A DNA stretch of 64,000 nt from Alphaproteobacteria bacterium (GTDB lineage Bacteria > Pseudomonadota > Alphaproteobacteria > RF32 > CAG-239): positions 1 through 64,000 of the forward strand of contig JAFTWG010000017.1 in assembly GCA_017465405.1 (NCBI GenBank), read 5' to 3'. Position 1 is the stretch's first letter. The number at the start of each line of letters is the position of its first letter. The notes under the pieces are model-generated. The model was not told where the DNA came from, did no database searches, and saw nothing but the letters and a program-made list of their open reading frames with translations. Shown here piece by piece: positions 46,190-55,201 of the stretch. The position numbers and the translations under genes are program-made.

Positions 46190-48028
46190 ATGAGCGAAAA
46201 AATGAACTTTCAAGCAGAAGTAAATAAGATGTTGAATATTGTGGTTAATTCACTTTATTCGGAAAAATATATTTTTTTACGAGAACTTGTTTCTAATGCC
46301 TCCGATGCTTGTGACAAGCTTAAATATTTATCGTTGACCAATCCGGATATTGCAAAAGGTAACGGCGAGTTAAAAATTGTTTTAACTCCAGATGATAAAA
46401 ATAATACACTTACAATTTCGGATAACGGTATCGGAATGAACAAAGATGATTTGATAAATCATCTGGGCACAATAGCAAAATCGGGAACTTCGGATTTTGT
46501 GGCAAATATGAAAGAAAATGGTTCGGCTGCCGATTTGATAGGTCAGTTCGGTGTCGGTTTTTATTCTGCATTTATGGTTGCCGAAAAGGTTGAGATAATC
46601 ACCAAAAAAGCCGGAGAGGAACAGGCTTATAAATGGGTATCAAACGGAGTTGACGGTTTTGAAATCGAATCGGCGGAAAAGAGTGAAAACGGAACAGAAA
46701 TAAAATTGTTCTTAAAAGAGGAAGACAAGAATTTTACCGATACAATCTATCTTCGTCATTTAATCAGAACATATTCTGACCATATCAGTTATCCGATAGT
46801 ATTAAATTTGACGGAGGCCGGCGAAGAAACGATTAATAGCGGTTCTGCTTTATGGACCAGAAACAAAGGTGAAATCACTCAAGAGCAATATAAAGAATTT
46901 TATCAACACATTTCACATAATTTTGATGAACCATGGTTAACTCTGCATTTTAAGGCAGAAGGAAGCATTGAATATACATCTTTGTTATTTATTCCATCGA
47001 GTCAGCCTTATGATTTGTTTCAGCCTGATAAAAAACAAGGACTAAAACTTTATGTGAACAGGGTGTTTATTTCCGACAAGGTAGAAGAATTGATGCCGAA
47101 TTATTTGCGTTTTGTTAAGGGAATCGTTGATTCTTCTGATTTGCCATTAAATATTTCTCGTGAAATGTTGCAACAAAATGCGTTGATTGCAAAAATCAAA
47201 AACGGAATTGTCGGCAGATTGTTAAAAGATTTGAAAAAGCGTTTTGAAAATTATGACGATTATAGCAAATTTTGGGATAATTTCGGGATTGCTTTTAAAG
47301 AAGGTATTTATGAAGACTTTTCGAATCGGGAAGAAATTGCCTCATTATCTCTATTTAGTTCTACAAAAAGCGGCGAAAAGTTGACGAGTTTAGATGCTTA
47401 TATTGAGCGTATGCAATCTGAACAAAATGCTATTTATTATATTACCGGTGATGATGTTAAAGTTTTAGCAAACAATCCGCAGTTGGAAGCATTTAAACAA
47501 AAAGGTTTAGAAGTATTGCTTTTAACCGATCCGATAGATGAATTTTGGACTCAAACTTTGCCTAATTATAAAGGAAAAGTTATCAAGCATATTTCACAGG
47601 CTGATGTTGATTTTTCTTTTGAAAGAAAAGAAGCTAAAGCTGAGGAAGGAAGTTTGGAAAAACTTATAAATTATATGCAAGATTTGTTTAAGGACGAAGT
47701 TGGAAAAGTCGAATCGACGGAAAAACTTACATCAAGTCCGGTCAGTTTAACTGTTGAAAACGGACAGATGAGTATCCATCTGGAACGATTGATGAGAAAT
47801 CATCAACAACAAACAGCTTTTAATTCGACTCGTATTTTAGAAATAAACCCATATCATCCGTTGATTATTAAATTGAGCGAATCGATAGAAGATGAAAATA
47901 AAAAACAAGAAATTGAAAAAATTTCAAAAATATTGCTTGATCAGGCAAAAATAGCAGAAGGAGAACCTATAAAAGACAGTTCTTTTTACGTTTCTGCAAT
48001 AAGTGAATATATTTTGAAAGGCTTTTAA
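46190..48028 (+). CDS. htpG: Chaperone HtpG (Hsp90)
   Basis: A 612-residue Hsp90. The ATPase lid and Bergerat fold are visible: ELVSNASDACDKLKYL, LTISDNGIGMNKDDL and LIGQFGVGFYSAFMVA. The middle domain has LPLNISREMLQQN. The C-terminal dimer domain ends with FYVSAISEYILKGF. It folds client proteins under stress. GGAGAG precedes the ATG, a heat-shock-like promoter lies upstream, and a strong terminator follows. Confidence 0.97.
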   Translation: MSEKMNFQAEVNKMLNIVVNSLYSEKYIFLRELVSNASDACDKLKYLSLTNPDIAKGNGELKIVLTPDDKNNTLTISDNGIGMNKDDLINHLGTIAKSGTSDFVANMKENGSAADLIGQFGVGFYSAFMVAEKVEIITKKAGEEQAYKWVSNGVDGFEIESAEKSENGTEIKLFLKEEDKNFTDTIYLRHLIRTYSDHISYPIVLNLTEAGEETINSGSALWTRNKGEITQEQYKEFYQHISHNFDEPWLTLHFKAEGSIEYTSLLFIPSSQPYDLFQPDKKQGLKLYVNRVFISDKVEELMPNYLRFVKGIVDSSDLPLNISREMLQQNALIAKIKNGIVGRLLKDLKKRFENYDDYSKFWDNFGIAFKEGIYEDFSNREEIASLSLFSSTKSGEKLTSLDAYIERMQSEQNAIYYITGDDVKVLANNPQLEAFKQKGLEVLLLTDPIDEFWTQTLPNYKGKVIKHISQADVDFSFERKEAKAEEGSLEKLINYMQDLFKDEVGKVESTEKLTSSPVSLTVENGQMSIHLERLMRNHQQQTAFNSTRILEINPYHPLIIKLSESIEDENKKQEIEKISKILLDQAKIAEGEPIKDSSFYVSAISEYILKGF

Positions 48029-48034
48029 TTTACA

Positions 48035-48069
48035 AATGTCGTCGATTTTTTACATCGGCGACATTTTTT
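48035..48069 (+). terminator. Terminator after htpG
   Basis: Stem AATGTCGTCGAT / ATCGGCGACATT (one G-U wobble) with an 8-base loop and a T6 run, 7 bases after the htpG stop. Confidence 0.9.
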
Positions 48070-48072
48070 GTC

Positions 48073-48101
48073 TTGATTTTTGTCAAGAAGAGATATATAC
48101 T
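48073..48101 (+). promoter_or_regulatory. Candidate promoter upstream of the structured region
   Basis: TTGATT (48073-48078) and TATACT (48096-48101) are 17 bases apart. Transcription from here would start near 48108 and cover the structured region and the SPFH gene. Confidence 0.45.
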
Positions 48102-48159
48102 GACTATACTTAACAAATTATAAAGATAAGTATTAATGACAACATATTCGGATAGCTAT

Positions 48160-48320
48160 GGATTTTGACAAAGATTTTTCTTTGTAACTCAAGCTCTCAA
48201 CTATTTTAATGAAGTATTTATATACAAGATAAAGAGTCTTTCGCGAGGCCGCCCGCTGTTTTTACAGTTTGAAATTGCGTATTTCAGGGATCAGAGTAGA
48301 ATCGTTTTAAAATAGTTTTT
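48160..48320 (+). ncRNA. Structured intergenic region, possible ncRNA or 5' leader of the SPFH gene
   Basis: The 343-base gap between htpG and the SPFH gene contains no ORF but clear pairing potential: hairpin ACAAAG-ATTTTT-CTTTGT (48168-48185); an 11-base helix AACTATTTTAA (48199-48209) with TTAAAATAGTT (48307-48317) enclosing about 97 bases; and within it hairpins CTGT-TTTT-ACAG and GAAAT-TGCGT-ATTTC. A GC-rich patch CGCGAGGCCGCCCGC interrupts the otherwise AT-rich DNA. The outline (long closing stem, interior bulge) recalls 6S-like or regulatory RNAs, but I cannot match any family, and there is no T-run terminator before the gene. Confidence 0.4.
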
Positions 48321-48371
48321 AGTAAGGAAAGAAGGAAGTAGATTTTGAAGGTTTGTTGTATTTAATTTTAT

Positions 48372-49196
48372 ATGCGTATGTCATACAATAGTTACGACAG
48401 CGAAGTAAGCGTAAAGAGCATCATTAAGTGGGTTGCAATCGGTCTTGGTGCCGTGTTGCTTATCTGTGTCTTGATCGGCGGTATCTACAGTGTAGATCCT
48501 GGTCACCGTGGTGTCTTAACGACCCTTGGTAAGGTAGAGCAGAAGAGCTACCCGAATGGTGTGGGCTTTAAGTGGCCTTTTATCAGCTCGATGACTGAGA
48601 TTGATGTCCGTACCAAGACGATGACAGCACAGACTTCATCGTACACCAGTGATGTGCAGACAGCCGCTATGGAGTATACGTTCACGTACGAGCTTGTTCC
48701 TAACAATGTCCATGTTCTCTACGAGAGTGTGGGTATGGATTATGAGACCAAGAAGATTGTTCCTGTTCTCAATGACGTTCTCAAGGACGTAGTTGGTAAG
48801 TGGCAGGCACAGGACTTGGTAAGTAATCGTGATAAGGCTCGTGAGGAAGTGTTGATGGGTCTGCAGAGCAGATTGGACAACAACTTCTTCCAGAACGTGA
48901 CCTTCCAGTTCATTAACATCGATTACTCGGATAAGTTCGAGGATGCGATTGAGAACAAGGTTATTGCCGAGCAGCGTGCACAGCAGGCCGTTAATGATAC
49001 CAAGCGTATTCAGGAAGAGGCTGAGCAGAAAGTAATTACTGCAAAGGCTGAAGCTGAAGCGATGGAGATCAAGGCTAAGGCTCTTGAGCGCAACAAGTCG
49101 CTCGTGGATTATGAGGCCGTTCTTAAGTGGGATGGTAAGTTGCCTCAGTATATGCTGGGCAACTCGGTTCCTATGATTAATATGGGTACCAAGTAA
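48372..49196 (+). CDS. SPFH/prohibitin-family membrane protein with foreign codon use
   Basis: A 274-residue protein: a cytoplasmic N-terminus, one membrane helix (about residues 17-38), then an SPFH/band-7 domain beginning YSVDPGHRGVLTTLGKVEQ and a C-terminal Glu/Ala/Lys coiled coil (EQRAQQAVNDTKRIQEEAEQ). Such proteins form membrane-bound oligomers, as prohibitin and HflK/HflC do. The gene has about 45-48% GC against about a third around it, nearly all Lys codons AAG, all Gln CAG and almost all Glu GAG; flanking genes prefer AAA, CAA and GAA. No Shine-Dalgarno is visible before either ATG (48372, 48378). This suggests recent acquisition, perhaps from a Bacteroidetes-like donor or phage. Confidence 0.8.
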   Translation: MRMSYNSYDSEVSVKSIIKWVAIGLGAVLLICVLIGGIYSVDPGHRGVLTTLGKVEQKSYPNGVGFKWPFISSMTEIDVRTKTMTAQTSSYTSDVQTAAMEYTFTYELVPNNVHVLYESVGMDYETKKIVPVLNDVLKDVVGKWQAQDLVSNRDKAREEVLMGLQSRLDNNFFQNVTFQFINIDYSDKFEDAIENKVIAEQRAQQAVNDTKRIQEEAEQKVITAKAEAEAMEIKAKALERNKSLVDYEAVLKWDGKLPQYMLGNSVPMINMGTK

Positions 49197-49222
49197 TCCG
49201 GTGCGTTACGCATTGCGAGAAT

Positions 49223-49251
49223 AGGTCCTGCGAAAGCAGGACCTTTCTTTT
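49223..49251 (+). terminator. Terminator after the SPFH gene
   Basis: Stem AGGTCCTGC / GCAGGACCT with a GAAA tetraloop, followed by TTCTTTT. Confidence 0.9.
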
Positions 49252-49336
49252 GTTTAAATTCTAAATTTTATTTGCTTTGAATGTTTTTATGTGCTAGTTA
49301 CTTACTTAATTTTGTGTAACTTTTCGGGAAAAAATT

Positions 49337-50206
49337 GTGGCTAAAAAACGTCGAGTTATGTTTTTGCAATTAAGTCATTTGCGTCGAACCATAAAAAAGT
49401 CGGCAATAGCTTTGCTTTTTATTATGGTTTTTGCATTTATGTTGCTTAATAAAGCTAATAATGCACTCATTGAAAAGACATCAACAACCGCCGGAGAAAT
49501 CATAACTCCGATTACCGAAATTTTGATTATGCCTGCAAGTATTATGCTAAATGGTTATGATTATCTCCGCAGTCTTCGAAAAATAGATGAAGAAAATCAG
49601 CTTTTGAGAGACGAAAACAGAAAACTTATTATTGCTAATGCAAAAAGCAAAGCACTGGAAATAGAAAATAAGATTTTATCTAATTTATTGAATTATCAAG
49701 TGCCCGAGGATGCAAGCTTTATTACCGCAAAAGTGGTAGCAGAAGAGGGAACGGCTTTTTCTCACTCATTGACGGTTTATATTGATGGCAATAAAAATGT
49801 TGCTAAAGGACAAGTTGTTATAAGCGATAAAGGTGTTATCGGAAGAATTGAATCGGTCGGTTATAATTATGCTAAAATTGCAATGATAAATAATATTAAC
49901 TCACGAATTTCGGTAATGGTTGAAAGCTCACGAATCAGAGGAATGTTAGTTGGGCAAAATGATGAATGGCCGGAATTGAAATTTTTACCGCTTGATGCAA
50001 AAATTGAAAAAGGTGATAAAATAATTACTTCGGGAATCGGTGGGGTTTTTCCCGTCGGGCTTCCGGTAGGCGAAGTAGCTTCGGTTGAAAAAAATGTTGT
50101 AAAAATAAAACCGGCAAACAATTTATCTCGGATGGAATATGTGATGATAGTTGATTATAAACTCCCCGACCCTGCTGATGAATTGTATGAGGATTTCGTC
50201 AAATGA
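49337..50206 (+). CDS. mreC: Rod-shape protein MreC
   Basis: A 289-residue protein starting at GTG (CGGGA upstream). A membrane helix lies at about 18-36, a coiled coil follows (NQLLRDENRKLIIANAKSKAL, part), then beta domains with GVIGRIESVGYNYAKIAMI. It organises the elongasome with MreD, PBP2 and RodA. The gene is first in an overlapping mreC-mreD-mrdA-mrdB unit. MreB, normally just upstream, is not in this window. Confidence 0.93.
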   Translation: MAKKRRVMFLQLSHLRRTIKKSAIALLFIMVFAFMLLNKANNALIEKTSTTAGEIITPITEILIMPASIMLNGYDYLRSLRKIDEENQLLRDENRKLIIANAKSKALEIENKILSNLLNYQVPEDASFITAKVVAEEGTAFSHSLTVYIDGNKNVAKGQVVISDKGVIGRIESVGYNYAKIAMINNINSRISVMVESSRIRGMLVGQNDEWPELKFLPLDAKIEKGDKIITSGIGGVFPVGLPVGEVASVEKNVVKIKPANNLSRMEYVMIVDYKLPDPADELYEDFVK

Positions 50207-50721
50207 GAGAAAACTGGCGAGATACGTTGAGTAATTGGATGGTGAAATCATTACCGTTGTTTATATCTGTTTTATGGCTGTTTATCTCTTTTATTCCTTT
50301 ACATTCGTCAATCAGTAGTAATGCACGTCCGATGTTTGGTCTTTTATGTGTGTTTTTTTGGGCAGTGTATCGTCCGTATTTATTCGGTTTAGGGGCAGTT
50401 TTTCTACTGGGTGTTTTTGCTGATTTGCAATCAATAGGTCCATTGGGAATAAATTTATTTATGTTTTTGGTTATGTATTTATTGGTAACAAATTTATCCA
50501 AATATATACCTGAAAAAACGTTTGAATTGATGTGGTTAGGATTGTCGTTACTTCTTTTTGTCGTGTTGTTTTCAGGATGGTTTTTAATGTCGGTTTATTA
50601 TGCACAATTTTTACCGATAAAAGGATTGATTTTTTCATATTTTTTAAGCTTGGCTGTGTATCCTGTCGTCGGCGGGATAAATGCTCTAATTGTCAATAAT
50701 TGTTTACAGGAAGACAACTGA
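50203..50721 (+). CDS. mreD: Rod-shape protein MreD
   Basis: A 172-residue protein with five or six membrane helices; the hydrophobic stretches and short loops fit MreD. RPYLFGLGAVFLLGVFADLQ with a conserved Gly-Val-Phe-x-Asp patch is typical. It overlaps mreC by 4 bases (ATGA) and mrdA by one base (TGATG). Confidence 0.88.
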   Translation: MRENWRDTLSNWMVKSLPLFISVLWLFISFIPLHSSISSNARPMFGLLCVFFWAVYRPYLFGLGAVFLLGVFADLQSIGPLGINLFMFLVMYLLVTNLSKYIPEKTFELMWLGLSLLLFVVLFSGWFLMSVYYAQFLPIKGLIFSYFLSLAVYPVVGGINALIVNNCLQEDN

Positions 50722-52541
50722 TGAATAGAGATAACAGCAAAGGTAAAGTATTAATAGAAAGAACTTTGATATGGGGAGGAATACAATTTTTCCTACTGTT
50801 GATTATTATCGGCAGATTATATTTTTTACAAGTATACGAAGCCGATAAATATGCGACAATGGCTGATGAAAATCGAATTTCATCAAGAATTATTGTTCCT
50901 CCGAGAGGTGTTATTTATGACAGAAACGGTGTTCCTATCGCCAATAATAAACAGAATTTTCAGGCAATGATTGTGGCTGAACAAGCTAACGATGTAAACG
51001 AGACTTTAGAAAAGTTTAAAAAACTGATGCCTTTGAGCGAAAAAGAAGAGGCTCGTATCCGCCGAGATTTGAAAAGGTATCGGAGATTTGTTCCTATAAA
51101 AATAAAAGAAGGTTTGAGCTGGGAAGAAGTTTCAAAAATTTTACTGGTTTCCGCAGAAATGCCGGGAATTATTGTTGATGACGGTTTGAGCAGAGATTAT
51201 CCTTTTGACAAGCAAATGGCTCACGTTTTGGGCTATGTTGCTGCCGTATCGGAAAAAGATTTGAAAAAAGATAACGACCCTTTGTTAGAGACTCCGGGAT
51301 TTAAAGTCGGAAAAATAGGTTTGGAGCGACGATACGAAAAAGAACTGCGAGGTGAAGGCGGAAACCAAAAATTAGAGGTTAATGCCGTCGGACGAGTTAT
51401 GAAAGAAATTGAGCGTGAAGACGGAATTGCCGGAGAAAACTTGAAACTAACCATCGATAGCAGATTGCAAAAAAAAGCTTATGATTTATTTGGCGAAGAA
51501 AGTGGTTCTGCAGTTGTGATAGATGTAAACAGCGGTGAAATTTTGACCTTTTTATCTATGCCGTCATATAATCCGAACGACTTTGTTCAAGGGGTTAGTC
51601 AAGAACTTTACGGAAGTCTGTTAAATGATGAAAAACAACCGTTAATAAACAAAACAATTAGCGGACGATATTCTCCCGGTTCTACTTTTAAAATGATAGT
51701 TGCTTTGGCAGCTTTAGAAGCCGGAATTATTAAAAGAGATACCAAAATAGGTTGTTATGGTAAGATAGATGTTGGTAATCACTTATTTCACTGTTGGAAA
51801 AAGGAAGGTCATGGTCCGGTTAATTTAGAGGAAGCTCTGCAACATTCTTGTGATGTTTATTTTTATGAGGTAGCACAAAAAGTAGGTATCGATAAGATAG
51901 CAGCTATGGCACGTAGATTTGGTTTAGGCTCAAAGACTACACTTAATTTTGATGATGAAAAAGCAGGAATTATTCCGGATAAAGCGTGGAAATTGGCAAA
52001 CTTAAAAGCTCCTTGGCAAGGAGGGGAAACGCTTATTGCCGGTATAGGACAAGGCTATATTTTGACAACTCCGTTACAGTTGGCAGTTATGACGGCACGA
52101 ATCGCTAATGGCGGAAAAATGATAGAGCCCAGTTTGATTCCGGTGAGTGAAGAAGCAATTTCAAAGTATAAAAATATAAAAGTAAATCCTGCGTATATGA
52201 CTCTAGTAAAAGAAGGTATGTGTAGTGTAGTTAATAAAAGCGGTGGAACAGCTTTTATGTCACAATTTGATTATAAAGGCAAAAAAATGTGCGGAAAAAC
52301 CGGTACAACGCAGGTTAGGCGTATTACTTTGCAAGAAAGACAAAGCGGAATTGTAAAGCAAGAAGATTTGCCTTGGAGGTATAGAAATCATGCTTTGTTT
52401 GTGGGGTATGCTCCGCATATAAATCCTAAATATGCCGTTGCTGTTTTGGTTGAGCATGGCGGTGGCGGTTCGGCAGTGGCTGCTCCAATAGCTTCAAAAC
52501 TCTTGAAAGAGGCCCTAATGTTGGATGAGGAGAAAAAATAG
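50721..52541 (+). CDS. mrdA: Penicillin-binding protein 2 (elongasome transpeptidase)
   Basis: From the overlapping ATG at 50721 the protein has 606 residues. An N-terminal membrane anchor is followed by the PBP dimerisation domain (PRGVIYDRNGVPIANN) and the transpeptidase with the SxxK serine in SPGSTFKM, the SxN-type triad SCD in LQHSCDVYFYE, and KTG in CGKTGTTQV. It crosslinks peptidoglycan during cell elongation and works with RodA, encoded next. Confidence 0.95.
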   Translation: MNRDNSKGKVLIERTLIWGGIQFFLLLIIIGRLYFLQVYEADKYATMADENRISSRIIVPPRGVIYDRNGVPIANNKQNFQAMIVAEQANDVNETLEKFKKLMPLSEKEEARIRRDLKRYRRFVPIKIKEGLSWEEVSKILLVSAEMPGIIVDDGLSRDYPFDKQMAHVLGYVAAVSEKDLKKDNDPLLETPGFKVGKIGLERRYEKELRGEGGNQKLEVNAVGRVMKEIEREDGIAGENLKLTIDSRLQKKAYDLFGEESGSAVVIDVNSGEILTFLSMPSYNPNDFVQGVSQELYGSLLNDEKQPLINKTISGRYSPGSTFKMIVALAALEAGIIKRDTKIGCYGKIDVGNHLFHCWKKEGHGPVNLEEALQHSCDVYFYEVAQKVGIDKIAAMARRFGLGSKTTLNFDDEKAGIIPDKAWKLANLKAPWQGGETLIAGIGQGYILTTPLQLAVMTARIANGGKMIEPSLIPVSEEAISKYKNIKVNPAYMTLVKEGMCSVVNKSGGTAFMSQFDYKGKKMCGKTGTTQVRRITLQERQSGIVKQEDLPWRYRNHALFVGYAPHINPKYAVAVLVEHGGGGSAVAAPIASKLLKEALMLDEEKK

Positions 52542-53681
52542 ATGTATAAGTTTTATAAATCAGGATTTAGAAATCCGAATCTGACGTTAAAAGAAAAATT
52601 GTATAATTTAAATCTTACTTATTTTTTCTTCATTTTTTTGCTTGGCGGAATTGGAGTGATGATGCTTTATTCTGCCGCGAACGGAGATTGGGATGTTTGG
52701 GCTCTAAAACACTTTATTCGGTTTGCGTTAGGTGTCGGAGTGATGGTTGTTTTGACGTTTTGTGATATAAAAATTTTTCTGCGATATGCGTACTATTTTT
52801 ATTTTGCAACATTGTTTTTGCTGATTGTGGTTGAGATAGCCGGACATACCGGGATGGGAGCAACCAGATGGATAAATCTTGGTTTTATGAAACTTCAACC
52901 ATCAGAGCTAATGAAAATAGCATTGGTTTTAGCTTTAGCAAAATATTTTCATTCTACAACCTTGCAAAATATAGAAACTATAAGGGGAATTATACAGCCA
53001 CTGTTGATGGCCTTTGTTCCTGCAGTATTGATAATGATGCAACCGGATTTAGGAACAGGACTTATGTTGTTATTTACGACCGGAGTTATACTTTTTGTTG
53101 TTGGTGTGCAACTATGGAAATTTGTTGCAGTAGGAACGGGTGTTTTGGTTTTGTTACCGATAGCGTGGCAGTTTTTACATGACTATCAGCAAAAAAGAGT
53201 GCTTACTTTCTTAAATCCGGAAAGAGATCCGCTTGGTGCGGGGTATCATATAATGCAGTCAAAAATAGCTTTGGGATCAGGTGGCGTTTTCGGAAAAGGT
53301 TTTTTGAACGGAACTCAAAGCCATTTAAATTTCTTACCGGAAAAGCATACGGACTTTATTTTTACAATGTTGTCTGAAGAATTTGGTATTATCGGAGCTA
53401 TTTTGGTTCTGTTTATAAATTTTTTGGTTTTGTTGTATAGTTATTATTTTGCACTACGTACAACCAGTTATTTCGGTAAATTGGTTATTATAGGATTAAC
53501 TACTAACTATTTTCTTTATATATTTATTAATATTGCAATGGTTTTGGGACTTCTCCCCGTTGTAGGAGTGCCGTTGCCTCTTATTTCTTATGGAGGTACG
53601 GTAATGCTTTCTGTTTTAGCCAGCTTTGGAATTATAATGGCAATATATGTAAACAGAAATACGAATTTAGGAAAAGATTAA
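52542..53681 (+). CDS. mrdB: Peptidoglycan glycosyltransferase RodA
   Basis: A 379-residue SEDS protein with about ten membrane helices. Family motifs are visible: RFALGVGVMVVL, LGFMKLQPSELMKIALVL, ALGSGGVFGKGFLNGTQ and LPLISYGGTVMLSVLASFG. It starts immediately after the mrdA stop. The pair mrdA-mrdB is standard. A terminator follows. Confidence 0.95.
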   Translation: MYKFYKSGFRNPNLTLKEKLYNLNLTYFFFIFLLGGIGVMMLYSAANGDWDVWALKHFIRFALGVGVMVVLTFCDIKIFLRYAYYFYFATLFLLIVVEIAGHTGMGATRWINLGFMKLQPSELMKIALVLALAKYFHSTTLQNIETIRGIIQPLLMAFVPAVLIMMQPDLGTGLMLLFTTGVILFVVGVQLWKFVAVGTGVLVLLPIAWQFLHDYQQKRVLTFLNPERDPLGAGYHIMQSKIALGSGGVFGKGFLNGTQSHLNFLPEKHTDFIFTMLSEEFGIIGAILVLFINFLVLLYSYYFALRTTSYFGKLVIIGLTTNYFLYIFINIAMVLGLLPVVGVPLPLISYGGTVMLSVLASFGIIMAIYVNRNTNLGKD

Positions 53682-53685
53682 AAAA

Positions 53686-53723
53686 ATCCCCACAGTTTGT
53701 ATGGCTGTGGGGATAAATTTTTT
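53686..53723. terminator. Terminator between mrdB and the convergent lipoprotein gene
   Basis: Stem ATCCCCACAG / CTGTGGGGAT with a 9-base loop and T/A runs on each side. Confidence 0.88.
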
Positions 53724-53729
53724 ATAGTG

Positions 53730-54803
53730 TTATTTTACAAAAATTTGAACTTCCGAAACAGTTGATTTTTCGTTTACTTTTGCATTCAAATTTATGCTTC
53801 CTGCATTTGCTCCCATGCTGACAACTTCGTTAAAAATGCGTGCTGCATGTTCTTGTGCTTCGGATTTTGTTTTTGAATTTGATACGGCAACAATTTCAAA
53901 AACAGCATTTGGTTTACGATTTAATGCAGATTTTACAGCGGTAGAAAGTCCTTCTTTATAATCTACATTCTTATCAGCAAAACGAACAGAGAATAAAGGC
54001 AAATTGTTTACAGAAGCCTGTTTGTTAGATGTAAGAGGTCTGCTGATACGTTTTACTTGTGAATTGACAACAGGTCTTGTTGCACGATGCATTATGACCG
54101 GACGAGATACGACAGCTCCGGTATTACTTCCGCTTTTGACACTTTCACGTAATCCGTCAATTTCTTGGCTTGATTGTATAGCACTTTGTTGTTGGAAATT
54201 TGCAGCGCCGGTAACATTTTCATTCAGAGCGGCGGCTTTTTGAGCAATACTCATAGCTTCGTTTTGAAGTTCGCGTAATTGTTTGTGGTCTTCATCAACG
54301 GCACCCGAAATGCTGAAAGCGGCAGAAATTGCATTTTCTAAATAGGTAACGGATGTCAATGTGTCAGATGTTTTTGCTGAAAGATTTTCTAAAGCATTAG
54401 CATTGGCGAACATTGTTTGAACGTTTCCTTGTGCTTGTTGAAGCATAGCATACATATTGGGGTTACCCGGAGTTGTGCCAGCTTGAAGTTTTGTTTCTAC
54501 ATTAGAAACTGTTTTTTGATAAAGATTTGCGTTGTTAGAAATATTGGCATTGATTTTTTCTAATTCTCTTTCATTAGATTTTTGAGCTTGAGAAATCAAG
54601 TTTAATTCTTGTCTGAAAGCAGTAACTCTTTGTCCTACGAAAGTTCCTGTATATGAACCGTTAACAACGTTTGAACTTTTAGCATAGATGCCTTCTTGCG
54701 AATCAGAGCCAAGCAGCGAAGGAAAAGAGTTTCCGTCAGAAGCACAGCCACTAAGACCTAATAAACAAATTGCCGCAAGCGTATTTAAAGCAATATTTTT
54801 CAT
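53730..54803 (-). CDS. Lipoprotein with coiled coil and OmpA-like C-terminus, unknown function
   Basis: A 357-residue protein whose signal peptide ends in the lipobox LSGC. Residues 60-180 look like a long helical coiled region (RELEKINANISNNANLY), with further helix-forming stretches to about 215. The C-terminal 100 residues have FSVRFADKNVDYKEGL and ARIFNEVVSMGANAGSI, reminiscent of OmpA-like peptidoglycan-binding domains, though the classical NxxLSxxRA motif is not clear. A tether between outer membrane and wall is plausible. Its role is otherwise unassigned. Confidence 0.6.
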   Translation of the reverse strand: MKNIALNTLAAICLLGLSGCASDGNSFPSLLGSDSQEGIYAKSSNVVNGSYTGTFVGQRVTAFRQELNLISQAQKSNERELEKINANISNNANLYQKTVSNVETKLQAGTTPGNPNMYAMLQQAQGNVQTMFANANALENLSAKTSDTLTSVTYLENAISAAFSISGAVDEDHKQLRELQNEAMSIAQKAAALNENVTGAANFQQQSAIQSSQEIDGLRESVKSGSNTGAVVSRPVIMHRATRPVVNSQVKRISRPLTSNKQASVNNLPLFSVRFADKNVDYKEGLSTAVKSALNRKPNAVFEIVAVSNSKTKSEAQEHAARIFNEVVSMGANAGSINLNAKVNEKSTVSEVQIFVK

Positions 54804-54957
54804 TTAACAACTACCTTTATATAAAAATTTAAATTTTTAACCTAATGTTTTTTTACACTTTTATCTGATTTTGTAAAGATATTTCTGATATTTATAATAA
54901 CAAAATGCACGTATTTGATAAAATAATAAAAAAATTTTAAATTTTGTTAAATTTTGC

Positions 54958-54986
54958 TTGCAAAAAAAAATAAAAGAATGTATTAA
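54958..54986 (+). promoter_or_regulatory. Promoter of tRNA-Arg
   Basis: TTGCAA (54958-54963) and TATTAA (54981-54986) are 17 bases apart, 23 bases before the tRNA. The rest of the gap 54804-55201 is AT-rich with no gene apart from the tRNA and its terminator. Confidence 0.55.
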
Positions 54987-55008
54987 GGGTGACGTAACGA
55001 GAAATTAT

Positions 55009-55085
55009 GCGCTCGTAGCTCAATTGGATAGAGCATCTGACTACGGATCAGAAGGTTGTGAGTTCGAATCCCGCCGAGCGCGCCA
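55009..55085 (+). tRNA. tRNA-Arg(ACG)
   Basis: Complete cloverleaf: acceptor GCGCTCG/CGAGCGC, anticodon loop CTACGGA (anticodon ACG, normally edited to inosine by TadA), T-arm with GTTCGAATC, discriminator G and an encoded CCA. Confidence 0.97.
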
Positions 55086-55091
55086 TAAATT

Positions 55092-55114
55092 ACCGCCCGA
55101 AAGGGCGGTTTTTT
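55092..55114 (+). terminator. Terminator after tRNA-Arg
   Basis: Stem ACCGCCC / GGGCGGT with GAAA loop and T6, seven bases after the tRNA 3' end. Confidence 0.93.
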
Positions 55115-55201
55115 GTTGATATTATCATATTTTCATATGGACTTTTGCAATTATTGATATTAATTTTATAAGCAGATAATTTATGAAAGAAAGGATAAAT
55201 A

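Noticed and set aside
48102-48371. tmRNA, RNase P RNA or SRP RNA in the htpG-SPFH gap
   Set aside because: There is no TTCGAATC T-arm, no tag reading frame, no RNase P GAGGAAAGUCC-type signature and no GGAAGCAGCCA-type SRP loop.
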